A stretch of 64,000 bases of DNA from Agromyces soli (GTDB lineage: Bacteria > Actinomycetota > Actinomycetes > Actinomycetales > Microbacteriaceae). Both the position numbers and the translations under genes were made by a program. The stretch spans positions 2,604,001-2,668,000 of the forward strand of contig NZ_CP094533.1 in assembly GCF_022811605.1 (NCBI RefSeq), read 5' to 3'. Under the pieces are notes generated by a model, which ran no database searches, was not told where the DNA came from, and was given only the letters and a program-made list of their open reading frames with translations. Positions within the stretch are counted from its first letter, which is position 1. Each line of letters opens with the position of its first letter. This document shows positions 43,617 through 51,979 of the stretch, one piece after another.

Positions 43617-45912
43617 TCGTGCCCCGCTCAGCCGGCTGCAGGCGCTCGCACTGAGCGCAGCCGCGTTCCTGCTCCTCGTCGTCGCCGTGATGGCGCTCGG
43701 CCCGCTGCTCGCCGGCAGCGGGTGGTGGTGGCTCTGCGCCGCCACCGCCGCGGCCGTCCTGTTCGGCGGGGCCGGGCTTCGAGCCATCCGGGTCCCGGCC
43801 TCCCTGGTCCCGGTGGGGGAGCTGGGCATCCTGCTCGCGGTGCTGACGCTCTTCTTCGGCGGCACCAGCTCGCTGCTGCTGTTCGTCCCGACCGCCGAGA
43901 CCTTCGGCGTGTTCGGCGAGCTGCTCGGCGGCGCCCAGCGCACGATCGCGCAGCAGTCCGTGCCCGCGGTCGTCGTGCCCGCGCTCGCGTTCGCGCTCGC
44001 ACTCGGCACCGGTCTGCTCGCGGTGCTCGCCGACGTGCTGGTGCTGAGCCTCCGACTGCCGGCGCTCGCCGCGGCCCCCGCGATGGTGCCGATCCTCGTT
44101 CCCGGCTTCCTCATCGAAGCCGGCGCAGAGGTCGGCACGCTCGTGCTCACGGCGGCCGCCTTCCTGCTGCTGCTCCGCATCGACGTACGGGTGCGCCGAC
44201 GGGCCGCGCTCGCGCATCGGGACGACGACGAGGTGCGCATCACCGCACCGCGGCGGATGCCGGTCGGCTCCACCGTGCTGCCGACGGTCGGGCTCGCCGC
44301 GGCCGGCCTCCTCGCCGCCTCGGTGCTCACCGCCGCCACGCCGAGCGTCTCGTCGAGCCTGCTGCTCGGCACGGGCGGTCAGGGGGCGCTCTTCGCGCGC
44401 GGCGTGAGCCCGTTCCTCGACCTCGGCCGGGACCTGCGCCGACCCGACGCGGTGCCCGCGTTCAGCTACGTCGCGCGCGACGGCGACCGGCCGTACTTCC
44501 GGCTGCTCACGATCGACCGCTTCGACGGCGAGGTGTGGGGGCCGGGCGACCGTCGGATCGACGGCGACAACACGGTCGCCGAATTTCCGACGCCGACCGG
44601 CCTGGGGAACGAGGTGGCGCGCTCGCAGCATCCCATCGACGTCACCGTGCAGCAGCTCCGCACCACGTGGTTGCCGCTGCCATATCCGGTGTCCTCGGTC
44701 GAGGGACTCGACGGCTCCTGGTTCTGGGACCGCGGCGCCCTCACCGTGCGCAGCGCCGACAGCGACACGAGCGGGCAGCAGTATCGGGCGACGATGCTCG
44801 AGGTCGACCCCACCGCCGAGCAGCTCCGGGCCTCGGGCGACCGCATCCCCGAGTCGATCCAGGAGTTCACCGAACTCCCCGAGGACGTGCCCGAGTCGGT
44901 CCGCGAGCTCGCCGCGGAGCTCGGCGCCCGTGGCGGCACGGCCTACGACCGGGCCGTCGCCATCCAGGAGTATCTGCGAGGCAAGGACTTCACGTACTCC
45001 GTCGAGGCCCCGGTGGAGGAGGGGTACGACGGCGGCGGCCTCGACGTGATCGCAGAGTTCCTGGAGCAGCGCGAAGGCTACTGCGTGCACTTCGCCTCGA
45101 CGATGGCGGTGCTCGCCCGTGAGCTCGGCATCCCCTCGCGCATCTCCGTCGGCTACACGGCCGGCACGCCGACGACGAAGCGGGTCGAGAACGTCTCCGT
45201 CGTCCAGGTGGACAGTCAGGATCTCCACGCCTGGCCCGAGCTCTACTTCCAGGGCGTCGGCTGGGTGCCGTTCGAGCCGACTCCCGGGCGCGGGACGGTG
45301 CCGGACTACTCGCGCCCGGGGGCGAGCGAGACCGCGCCGACGCCCGAGCTCGTGCCCGGGACGCCCGCACCGAGCCCCGGCGCCCGGCCCGACCTCGACC
45401 CGGAGCGCCAGCTCTCCGGGGGCCAGACGGCCGCCACGACGGACGACCCCGTGCTCTGGCCGCTCGTCACCCTCGTGCTCCTGCTGATCCTGCTCCTGCC
45501 GGCGGCCGCCCGGATCTGGCTGCGCCGTGTGCGCGTCCGCAGGATCCGCCGCGACGACCGCGGCGCGGATGCCGCCTGGCGGGAGGCCATGGCCACCGCG
45601 AGCGACCTCGGCTACCCGGCGGGGTCCGCGGACGCGCTGACGCCCAGGGAGGCCGCCGAGGCGCTGCTCGAGGAGGTCGGCGGCCTGGACGACCGGGCGC
45701 GCGACGCCCTGAACGCGCTGCGGGACTCGGTCGAGCGGGCCAGGTACGGCCCGCCCGGCACCGCGGCGCCGGCCTCCGAGACCGCACTCGTGGACCTCGT
45801 CACCGCGCTCCGCGCAGGGTCCCCGGTGACTGCGAGGTGGCGAGCCCGGCTGCTGCCGGTCTCATTGCTCGACACGGCGCGGGCGGGCCGCAGGGCGGCT
45901 GCGCGCGCGTAG
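43606..45912 (+). CDS. Transglutaminase-like (TgpA-type) membrane protein with intact Cys and His
   Basis: A 768-residue protein. Six or so N-terminal membrane helices lead to an extracytoplasmic domain, a further helix near 625-645 and a cytoplasmic tail with a DUF4129-like helical end. The catalytic Cys is C493 (EGYCVHFASTMAVLARELG) and the His is H541 (DLHAWPELYF). The third position carries Glu, E557 (FEPTPG), where TgpA-type enzymes usually have Asp. The likely activity is on extracytoplasmic protein or peptide amides; the substrate is unknown. I prefer the ATG at 43606 with GGCGGGTGA before it; a GTG at 43597 is possible. Confidence 0.9.
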   Translation: MRRDRAPLSRLQALALSAAAFLLLVVAVMALGPLLAGSGWWWLCAATAAAVLFGGAGLRAIRVPASLVPVGELGILLAVLTLFFGGTSSLLLFVPTAETFGVFGELLGGAQRTIAQQSVPAVVVPALAFALALGTGLLAVLADVLVLSLRLPALAAAPAMVPILVPGFLIEAGAEVGTLVLTAAAFLLLLRIDVRVRRRAALAHRDDDEVRITAPRRMPVGSTVLPTVGLAAAGLLAASVLTAATPSVSSSLLLGTGGQGALFARGVSPFLDLGRDLRRPDAVPAFSYVARDGDRPYFRLLTIDRFDGEVWGPGDRRIDGDNTVAEFPTPTGLGNEVARSQHPIDVTVQQLRTTWLPLPYPVSSVEGLDGSWFWDRGALTVRSADSDTSGQQYRATMLEVDPTAEQLRASGDRIPESIQEFTELPEDVPESVRELAAELGARGGTAYDRAVAIQEYLRGKDFTYSVEAPVEEGYDGGGLDVIAEFLEQREGYCVHFASTMAVLARELGIPSRISVGYTAGTPTTKRVENVSVVQVDSQDLHAWPELYFQGVGWVPFEPTPGRGTVPDYSRPGASETAPTPELVPGTPAPSPGARPDLDPERQLSGGQTAATTDDPVLWPLVTLVLLLILLLPAAARIWLRRVRVRRIRRDDRGADAAWREAMATASDLGYPAGSADALTPREAAEALLEEVGGLDDRARDALNALRDSVERARYGPPGTAAPASETALVDLVTALRAGSPVTARWRARLLPVSLLDTARAGRRAAARA

Positions 45913-45923
45913 AATGGCCGATC

Positions 45924-46484
45924 GTGGCCCATCACGATTCCCCGTTCCGCATCACCGTGCGCGACCTCATGCACCGCCCGGGCGAGATGCGCGAGGTCGA
46001 GCTCGACGTCGCCGCCCCCGCCCAGCTCGGCGAGGGCCTGGTCGCCGTCCGCGAGGGCTCCGTGCTCGAGCTCGACGTCCGACTCGAGTCCGTGCATGAG
46101 GGGATTCTCACGAGCGTCGAGCTCGACGCGGTGGCCGAGGGTGAGTGCAGCCGGTGCCTCATCGACATCGCCGTGCCCGTCGAAGTCGAGTTCCAGGAGC
46201 TTTTCGCGTATCATTCTGGGGAAGCTTTCGAGTATGAGGTTCAAGACGACCACGTGGATCTTGAACCGCTCATCCGAGATGCGGTAGTGCTGGCACTGCC
46301 CTTCCAGCCGGTGTGCCGGCCTGATTGCCCGGGTCTCGACCCTGTGACCGGGCAGCGTCTGGCTGATCATCCGGAACTCGTCACCCCCGAGCAGCACGAC
46401 CCGCGATGGGCCGCGCTCGCCGGGTTCGAGGCTTCCGAAGACCAGGGCGCTGCCGCGGGCAGTGCTGATTCTGAGAGAGATTGA
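45924..46484 (+). CDS. YceD/DUF177-family protein
   Basis: A 186-residue cytosolic protein of the DUF177 (YceD) family, regularly encoded just before rpmF, as here. The conserved cysteines are CSRCL in the middle and CRPDCPG near the C-terminus, a possible metal site. The family has been linked to rRNA or ribosome maturation. TAGAAT (45910-45915) lies 8 nt before the GTG at 45924, with no ribosome-binding site, so it is probably leaderless. Codons from about 46195 to 46310 are noticeably richer in A/T at third positions than the neighbours. Confidence 0.88.
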   Translation: MAHHDSPFRITVRDLMHRPGEMREVELDVAAPAQLGEGLVAVREGSVLELDVRLESVHEGILTSVELDAVAEGECSRCLIDIAVPVEVEFQELFAYHSGEAFEYEVQDDHVDLEPLIRDAVVLALPFQPVCRPDCPGLDPVTGQRLADHPELVTPEQHDPRWAALAGFEASEDQGAAAGSADSERD

Positions 46485-46493
46485 GAGAGAGAC

Positions 46494-46697
46494 ATGGCTG
46501 TTCCCAAGCGGAAGAAGTCACGCGCCAACACCCACGCGCGCCGTTCGCAGTGGAAGGCCGAGGTCCCCACGCTCGTCAAGACCGTCGAGAACGGCAAGGT
46601 GACCTACAGCCTCCCGCACCGCGCGCGCGTGGTCGAGGACTCGGCGGGCACCCCGCTCTTCCTCGAGTACAAGGGCCGGAAGGTCGCCGACGTCTAG
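46494..46697 (+). CDS. rpmF: 50S ribosomal protein L32 (cysteine-free type)
   Basis: A 67-residue basic protein starting [20 protein letters not shown], the L32 signature. It contains no cysteine, so it is the C-minus form without the zinc ribbon. The ribosome-binding region is an unusual run of GAGAGAGA repeats ending 2-4 nt before the ATG, over the end of yceD. It is followed by rnc, the common yceD-rpmF-rnc order. Confidence 0.96.
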   Translation: MAVPKRKKSRANTHARRSQWKAEVPTLVKTVENGKVTYSLPHRARVVEDSAGTPLFLEYKGRKVADV

Positions 46698-46725
46698 TCG
46701 GCCCTCGGACTCCGAACGACCGGTC

Positions 46726-47436
46726 GTGGCGCGCGCGCGGCAGACGGGACCTGCGGATCGAGACCTCGTAGCGCTCCAGGAGACGCTGCAGATCGAGATC
46801 GACCCCGAGCTGCTGCTGCTCGCGCTCACGCACCGGTCGTTCGCGTACGAGAACGGCGGCATCCCGACGAACGAGCGGCTCGAGTTCCTCGGCGACTCGA
46901 TCCTCGGGCAGGCCGTCACCGTGCGGCTGTTCCGCGATCACCCCGAGCTCGACGAGGGCGAGCTGGCCAAGCGCCGGGCGAGCCTCGTCTCGAGCGCCGC
47001 ACTCGCAGAGGTCGGCCGGGCGATCGGGCTCGGCCCGTTCATCCGCCTCGGCCGCGGTGAGACCATGACCGGCGGGGCCGACAAACCGTCGATCCTCGCC
47101 GACACGGTCGAGGCGATCATCGGCGCGACCTACCTCGACGCCGGCGACGACGAGGCGACGGCCCTCGTGCTCCGCCTCGTCAGCCCGCTCATGAGCGACC
47201 CCGCGCGCTTCGGTGCTGCGATGGACCCGAAGACGAGTCTGCAGGAGGCGGCGGCCCGCCTCGGCGCCCCGCCGCCCGTGTACGAGGTCGCCGAGAGCGG
47301 CCCCGATCACAGCAAGCACTTCCTCGCCACCGTTTCGGTCGGCGAACTCGTCCGCGCCTCCGGCGAAGGGTCGAGCAAGAAGCAGGCCGAGATGGCCGCG
47401 GCGCTCGAGGCCTGGACCTCGCTGAACGCGGGCTGA
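46726..47436 (+). CDS. rnc: Ribonuclease III
   Basis: A 236-residue double-strand-specific endoribonuclease that processes rRNA and mRNA. The catalytic signature is NERLEFLGDSIL, with the second metal-site region ADTVEAIIGATYLDAG. The C-terminal double-stranded-RNA-binding domain covers about the last 70 residues (DPKTSLQEAAARLG, then SSKKQAEMAAALEAW). The GTG at 46726 opens a short basic segment. It is followed after 1 nt by mutM. Confidence 0.96.
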   Translation: MARARQTGPADRDLVALQETLQIEIDPELLLLALTHRSFAYENGGIPTNERLEFLGDSILGQAVTVRLFRDHPELDEGELAKRRASLVSSAALAEVGRAIGLGPFIRLGRGETMTGGADKPSILADTVEAIIGATYLDAGDDEATALVLRLVSPLMSDPARFGAAMDPKTSLQEAAARLGAPPPVYEVAESGPDHSKHFLATVSVGELVRASGEGSSKKQAEMAAALEAWTSLNAG

Positions 47437-47437
47437 G

Positions 47438-48406
47438 GTGCCCGAGCTCCCCGAGGTCGAGGTCGTCCGCGCCGGCCTCGCTCCCGCCGTCACCGGCGCC
47501 CTCGTCACCGGGGTCGAGGTGCTCGACCAGCGTTCGCTGAAGCGCCACGACCCGACGAGCGGCGACTTCGAGCGCGGCCTCGTCGGCGCCCGCTTCGCCG
47601 CCGCGGTGCGGCGCGGCAAGTTCCTCTGGCTGCCGATCCTGCCCGCGGAATCGGCCGGACCGACTCAGCCATCAGACGCTCCCGCCGCCCCGCGCGCGCT
47701 CGTCGCGCACCTCGGCATGAGCGGCCAGGTGCTGCTGCGCACCCCCGACCATCCGGGCGGCGACGCGCACGCCCGCATCCGCATCCACCTCGAGCACGAG
47801 GCGCACGGCGAGCTCCGCGTCGACTTCGTCGATCAGCGCATCTTCGGCTCGATGGCGATCGACCGCATGGCGCCGACGCCCGACGGCCGCCCCGCCGGCT
47901 TCTCGGCCGAGGTCACGGGGGAGTGGGCCGGCTTCGTGCCCGGCCAGGTCGCCCACATCGCGCGCGACCCCCTCGATCCGGCCTTCGACGAGCGGGCGTT
48001 CCTCGCGGCGTTCGCGAAGCGGCACTCCGCGGTCAAGCGCGTGCTGCTCGACCAGACCCTGGTGAGCGGCATCGGCAACATCTACGCCGACGAGTCGCTC
48101 TGGGCGGTGCGCCTGCACGGCGAGCAGCCGGCGTCGAGCGTGAGCGCGCGCCGGGCCCGCGAGCTCCTCGAGGCGGTGCGCGGGGTGCTGCAGAAGGCCC
48201 TCGCCGAGGGCGGCACGAGCTTCGACGCCCAGTACGTGAACGTGAACGGCGCCTCGGGCTACTTCGCGCACTCGCTGAACGCGTACGGGCGCGAGGGCAA
48301 GGCCTGCCCGCGCTGCGGCACGCTCATGGTGCGCGAGCCCTTCATGAACCGCTCCTCGCACCGCTGCCCGCGCTGTCAGCGGTTGCGGACCCGCCGCGCG
48401 GGCTGA
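47438..48406 (+). CDS. mutM: Formamidopyrimidine-DNA glycosylase
   Basis: A 322-residue bifunctional glycosylase/AP lyase that removes oxidised purines. The catalytic N-terminus is M-P2-E3-L-P-E-V-E (Pro2 nucleophile). The helix-two-turn-helix region holds DQTLVSGIGNIYADESLW. The C-terminal zinc finger has CPRCGTLM and SSHRCPRCQR (C-x2-C, C-x2-C). An Ala/Pro-rich insert (PAESAGPTQPSDAPAAP) lengthens it beyond the usual about 270-290 residues. The GTG at 47438 is 1 nt after rnc. In relatives smc usually follows; here the uronate locus intervenes. Confidence 0.95.
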   Translation: MPELPEVEVVRAGLAPAVTGALVTGVEVLDQRSLKRHDPTSGDFERGLVGARFAAAVRRGKFLWLPILPAESAGPTQPSDAPAAPRALVAHLGMSGQVLLRTPDHPGGDAHARIRIHLEHEAHGELRVDFVDQRIFGSMAIDRMAPTPDGRPAGFSAEVTGEWAGFVPGQVAHIARDPLDPAFDERAFLAAFAKRHSAVKRVLLDQTLVSGIGNIYADESLWAVRLHGEQPASSVSARRARELLEAVRGVLQKALAEGGTSFDAQYVNVNGASGYFAHSLNAYGREGKACPRCGTLMVREPFMNRSSHRCPRCQRLRTRRAG

Positions 48407-48437
48407 CCCGTTCGGCATCCGGAGGCGCTCCGCAGCC

Positions 48438-49676
48438 TCACCAGTCGTGCACCGTGCCGTCAGCCAGCCGGTTGTACGGCAGGTACGCGGTGACGTACGG
48501 GTACTTGCCGGCCTCGTCGACGTCGAGCTCCACGCCGAGGCCCGGGCGGTCGCCCGGGTGCAGGAAGCCGTCGACGAAGGTCATCGACTGCTGGAAAGTG
48601 GCGTTGGTGCGCGCCCCATGCTGCATGTACTCCTGGATGCCGAAGTTGTGGATCGCGAGGCCGACGTGCAGCTGCGCGGCGAAGCCGACCGGCGAGATGT
48701 CGGTCGGGCCGTGGCAGCCGGACTTGATCTGGTACTGGGCGGCGTAGTCCATGACCTTCTTCAGCGGGCTGATGCCGCCGAAGTGCGTCGAGGCCGCTCG
48801 TACGTAGTCGATCAGCTGCTCCCTGATCAGCGACTGGAAGTCCCAGATCGTATTGAACACCTCGCCGATCGCGAGCGGCGTCGTGGTGTGCTGCCGGACG
48901 AGGCGGAGGGCCTCCTGGTTCTCCGCGGGGGTGCAGTCCTCCAGCCAGAAGAGGTCGTACGGCTCCAGCGACTTCCCGAAGGCGGCGGCCTGCAGCGGCG
49001 TCATCCGGTGGTGCCCGTCGTGCAGCAGCGGCAGCTCGGGCCCGAACTCCGCGCGGACCGCCTCGAAGACCGTCGGCACGTGCCGGAGGTACGCGCGGGT
49101 GTCCCAGTCCTCCAGCATGGGCAGCGCACCGCGCTGCGCCGGCTCGTGGTCGTACCTGACGCCCTTGTTGCCGGCGAGCCCCGTGTTGGAGGCGACGCCG
49201 TAGATCGCCTTCAGCCCCGGGACACCGGGTTGGACGCGGATCGAGCGGTAGCCGAGCTCCCGGTGCTCCCGGATCGAGTCGAACAGCTCCGGCAGCTCCT
49301 TCCCGGACGCGTGCCCGTAGGCCATCATCCCGGTGCGCGACGCGCCGCCGAGGAGCTGGTAGACCGGCAGGCCGGCGGCCTTGCCCTTGAGGTCCCAGAG
49401 GGCCATGTCGACCGCCGCGATCGCCGCCATCGTGATCGGCCCCCGCCGCCAGTACGCGCTCCGGTAGAGGAACTGCCACGTGTCCTCGATGCGATGCGCA
49501 TCGAGTCCGAGCAGCAGAGGGACGACGTGATCGGTGAGATAGGAGACCACGGCCAGCTCCCGTCCGTTGACGGTCGCGTCGCCGAGGCCGGTCACGCCGT
49601 CGTCGGTGGTGAGCTTCAGCGTGACGAAGTTCCGGTTCGGGCTGGTGACGATCACCTCGGCGCGATCGATCTTCAT
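48438..49676 (-). CDS. manD: D-mannonate dehydratase, enolase superfamily
   Basis: A 412-residue enolase-superfamily enzyme that dehydrates D-mannonate to 2-keto-3-deoxy-D-gluconate. N-terminal capping features are [33 protein letters not shown] and [12 protein letters not shown]. Barrel-end motifs are [11 protein letters not shown] (Asp ligand and His), [12 protein letters not shown] (Glu ligand) and [13 protein letters not shown] (Glu ligand), the ManD pattern. The C-terminal [17 protein letters not shown] is conserved. GAAAGGA precedes the ATG. It is the last gene of the hexuronate operon and completes the route from both glucuronate and galacturonate. Confidence 0.92.
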   Translation of the reverse strand: MKIDRAEVIVTSPNRNFVTLKLTTDDGVTGLGDATVNGRELAVVSYLTDHVVPLLLGLDAHRIEDTWQFLYRSAYWRRGPITMAAIAAVDMALWDLKGKAAGLPVYQLLGGASRTGMMAYGHASGKELPELFDSIREHRELGYRSIRVQPGVPGLKAIYGVASNTGLAGNKGVRYDHEPAQRGALPMLEDWDTRAYLRHVPTVFEAVRAEFGPELPLLHDGHHRMTPLQAAAFGKSLEPYDLFWLEDCTPAENQEALRLVRQHTTTPLAIGEVFNTIWDFQSLIREQLIDYVRAASTHFGGISPLKKVMDYAAQYQIKSGCHGPTDISPVGFAAQLHVGLAIHNFGIQEYMQHGARTNATFQQSMTFVDGFLHPGDRPGLGVELDVDEAGKYPYVTAYLPYNRLADGTVHDW

Positions 49677-49742
49677 GGCGGGTCCTTTCAGCGGTGCAGG
49701 AGCGGCGGATGGGCGTGCGTCGGACGGCTGGGGCCGGGTCAG

Positions 49743-49759
49743 GTCCGGCTGCGCCGGAC
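49743..49759 (-). other. Intergenic hairpin between the SDR gene and manD
   Basis: GTCCGGC and GCCGGAC form a 7-bp stem with a 3-nt loop, 4 bp after the SDR stop on the minus strand. No T-tract follows, so it could stabilise or partly attenuate the operon transcript before manD. Confidence 0.35.
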
Positions 49760-49763
49760 TGGG

Positions 49764-50546
49764 TCAGATGGTCATGGCGGAGAATCCGCCGTCGACGCGG
49801 ATGAGCGCTCCGGTGACGAAACCGGAGGCTCGGCCGGAGGCGAGCCAGAGCAGTGCCCCGTCGAGCTCGTGCTGCTCGCCGAGGCGGCCCAAGGGGGTGT
49901 GCCGGACGATGTCGGAGACCCGCTGCTCGCTGAGCAGCGCACGATTCTGCTCCGCGGGGAAGAACCCGGGCACGATCGCGTTGACGCGGATCCCGTCCGA
50001 TGCGAGCTCCCGGGCGAGGTACTGGGTGAGGCTGTTGACGCCCGCTTTCGCGACCCCGTAGGCCAGCACCCGCGACAGCGGGGGGCCTGAGGAGGCCGAG
50101 GAGATGTTGATGACGCTGCCGCCACCGGCGGCCGCCAGCTGAGGCCGGAACGCCTGGATCGTCCGGAACATCGATCCGAGGTTCGTGTCGAGCAGCAGGT
50201 TCCACTCCGCGTCGGTGATCTCCTCGAACGGCGTCGCGCTGTTGACGCCGGGGGCGTTGACGAGGATGTCGATCCCTCCCCGCTCCCCGCAGTCCGCAGC
50301 CGCGCGTTCGACGGACGCCCGGTCCGTGGCATCCAGTTCGACGAACCGCGCCGCACCGCCCGCGTCCAACACGCGGCGCACCACCTGCTCGCCGCGCTCG
50401 CGGGAGCGACCGGCGACCGCGACGTCAGCGCCGGCGGCGGCGAGCGCCTCGCAGAACCGGCCGCCGAGGACGCCGGTGCCGCCGACGACCAGAGCGGTGC
50501 TGCGCTCCAGGTCGAACAGGCCGGCGACCGACGGTGCCAGCGTCAC
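49764..50546 (-). CDS. SDR-family oxidoreductase, probable fructuronate reductase (UxuB-like)
   Basis: A 260-residue short-chain dehydrogenase. The cofactor motif is VVGGTGVLGGRF (the TGxxxGxG region, with a small variation), then NAPG, and the catalytic SSASSG with YGVAK (YxxxK). The C-terminus RVDGGFSAM is typical. It sits between uxaE and manD. Fructuronate must be reduced to mannonate at exactly this step, and Bacillus UxuB is an SDR, so D-fructuronate reductase is the best call (inference from context). Other sugar-acid or polyol SDRs cannot be excluded. The GTG start overlaps the uxaE stop by 4 nt. Confidence 0.8.
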   Translation of the reverse strand: MTLAPSVAGLFDLERSTALVVGGTGVLGGRFCEALAAAGADVAVAGRSRERGEQVVRRVLDAGGAARFVELDATDRASVERAAADCGERGGIDILVNAPGVNSATPFEEITDAEWNLLLDTNLGSMFRTIQAFRPQLAAAGGGSVINISSASSGPPLSRVLAYGVAKAGVNSLTQYLARELASDGIRVNAIVPGFFPAEQNRALLSEQRVSDIVRHTPLGRLGEQHELDGALLWLASGRASGFVTGALIRVDGGFSAMTI

Positions 50547-51979
50547 GAGCGGACCTTCACAGCCGAGAACGGGGCGAGGTGACGGCCGAAGTGCGCACGG
50601 AGATCGTCCCGGTAGTCGTCGCGGTGGTCAGTGAGGGCGGCGACGAGCTCCGTGCCGAGGAACGATGCGCCGTCTCCGTCCGCCGTCCGGAGCACCGCGC
50701 CGTAGCCGACGTGCAGGATCTGCCGCGTCGCCGGGGCGAGCAGCAGGCGCGGCAGCTCCGCGTCGGCGAGCTCCTCCGGCGCCGGCACCGTCCCGGCCTC
50801 CGCGGAGACCTGGTAACTCGCGCGGGCGGCGCGATACGCGGCGAGGCTCGCCGCATAGGCCCGCCGGAAGAGCTCGGGACGTTGCGTCGCGAGGACGCCG
50901 AGCGCCACGAGATAGCTGGTGCCCGAGGTCTTCAGGTGCACGAGCCCGCGGGTGTGCTCCATCACGCCGTCGTAGATGCTGAACTTGTCGGAGCCCGAGT
51001 GCATGCCGATCTTGTAGGGCCCGAGCGCCCGCGCGATCGCGGCGTGCCGGGAGATCGAGTCGTACAGCGCCGCGCGGTCGCCGGCGAACTCGACGCCCTT
51101 CTCGAAGGAGCCGAGATGGCGAGGGGCGAAGCTCACCCAGCGGATGCCGAGGCGCGCGAGCTCTGTCGCGATGTAGACGTGCTCCTCCGGGGTCGTCGGC
51201 TCGTCGGTCTCGTCGACGGCGATCTCGATCTCGACGGGAGAGCTCGCGCGGTCCATCAGGTGACGGGCGAGTCGCGCTCCCATGGCGACGGCTCGTCCGT
51301 ACTTGCCCATCGCATGCGCGAGCTCGGTCTCGCCGACGGTCTGCACGCCCGAGTCGAGCTCGAGGCGGAGCGCGGCGTAGCGGCGCCGGGCCGAGGCGAG
51401 GTCGTCCTCGAGCTCGGCCCAGGGCAGCCGGGCCAGCTCGGCATCGGACGGCACCTCGTCGCACACCTCGACGAAGTCGCCCACGTCGATCGTGAAGAGG
51501 CTGAAGCCCGCGGCGAGGCAGCGGTCGATGTCGTCCGTGGTCTTCAGGTGATCGGCATCCGCGCCGACCGGTGCAGTCCATCCGGCCTCGATGCAGCCGA
51601 ACGTCGCGTCGTCCAGTACCTGTTGCGGGCTCCGGCCCAGGCGGTCCATCTCGCGGATGGACTGCTGTGCGAAGATCGCCCGCAGGCTCGGCGCGAAGTC
51701 ACGGAATGCGGCGGCCTGACCCGGGGTGGCGAGGCCGAGCCGGTCCCCGGTGCCGGCCGAGGTCGACAGCCCGATCGGTCGGGGTGCGAGGTTCGGGCGG
51801 ACGATCCGTGCCGCCGCGGCGTTGCGCGCCGACAGCGGTCCGTACGCCACGCCGGCGCGAGGGCCCGGTGCCATTCGCTCGAACCGGGCGTGCTCCCGGT
51901 CCGAGCCGCCCGCCACGGCGAGCAGACGCTCGCCCGCGACGGTCTCGATCGTCAGTTCGCAGTGCTCCGGGCCGCTCAT
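50543..51979 (-). CDS. uxaE: Tagaturonate epimerase
   Basis: A 478-residue protein matching the UxaE family, first characterised in Thermotoga. It converts D-tagaturonate to D-fructuronate. Characteristic parts are DHLKTTDDIDRCLAAGFSLFTIDVGDFV, EIEIAVDETDEPTTPEEHVYIA, GIRWVSFAPRHLGSFEKGVEF, IGMHSGSDKFSIYDGV and VHLKTSGTSYLVAL, with several conserved His/Asp/Glu likely in a metal site. The start ATG at 51979 follows GGGGAG and overlaps the hydrolase stop. Its presence lets galacturonate products enter the glucuronate branch without tagaturonate reductase or altronate dehydratase. Confidence 0.88.
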   Translation of the reverse strand: MSGPEHCELTIETVAGERLLAVAGGSDREHARFERMAPGPRAGVAYGPLSARNAAAARIVRPNLAPRPIGLSTSAGTGDRLGLATPGQAAAFRDFAPSLRAIFAQQSIREMDRLGRSPQQVLDDATFGCIEAGWTAPVGADADHLKTTDDIDRCLAAGFSLFTIDVGDFVEVCDEVPSDAELARLPWAELEDDLASARRRYAALRLELDSGVQTVGETELAHAMGKYGRAVAMGARLARHLMDRASSPVEIEIAVDETDEPTTPEEHVYIATELARLGIRWVSFAPRHLGSFEKGVEFAGDRAALYDSISRHAAIARALGPYKIGMHSGSDKFSIYDGVMEHTRGLVHLKTSGTSYLVALGVLATQRPELFRRAYAASLAAYRAARASYQVSAEAGTVPAPEELADAELPRLLLAPATRQILHVGYGAVLRTADGDGASFLGTELVAALTDHRDDYRDDLRAHFGRHLAPFSAVKVRS

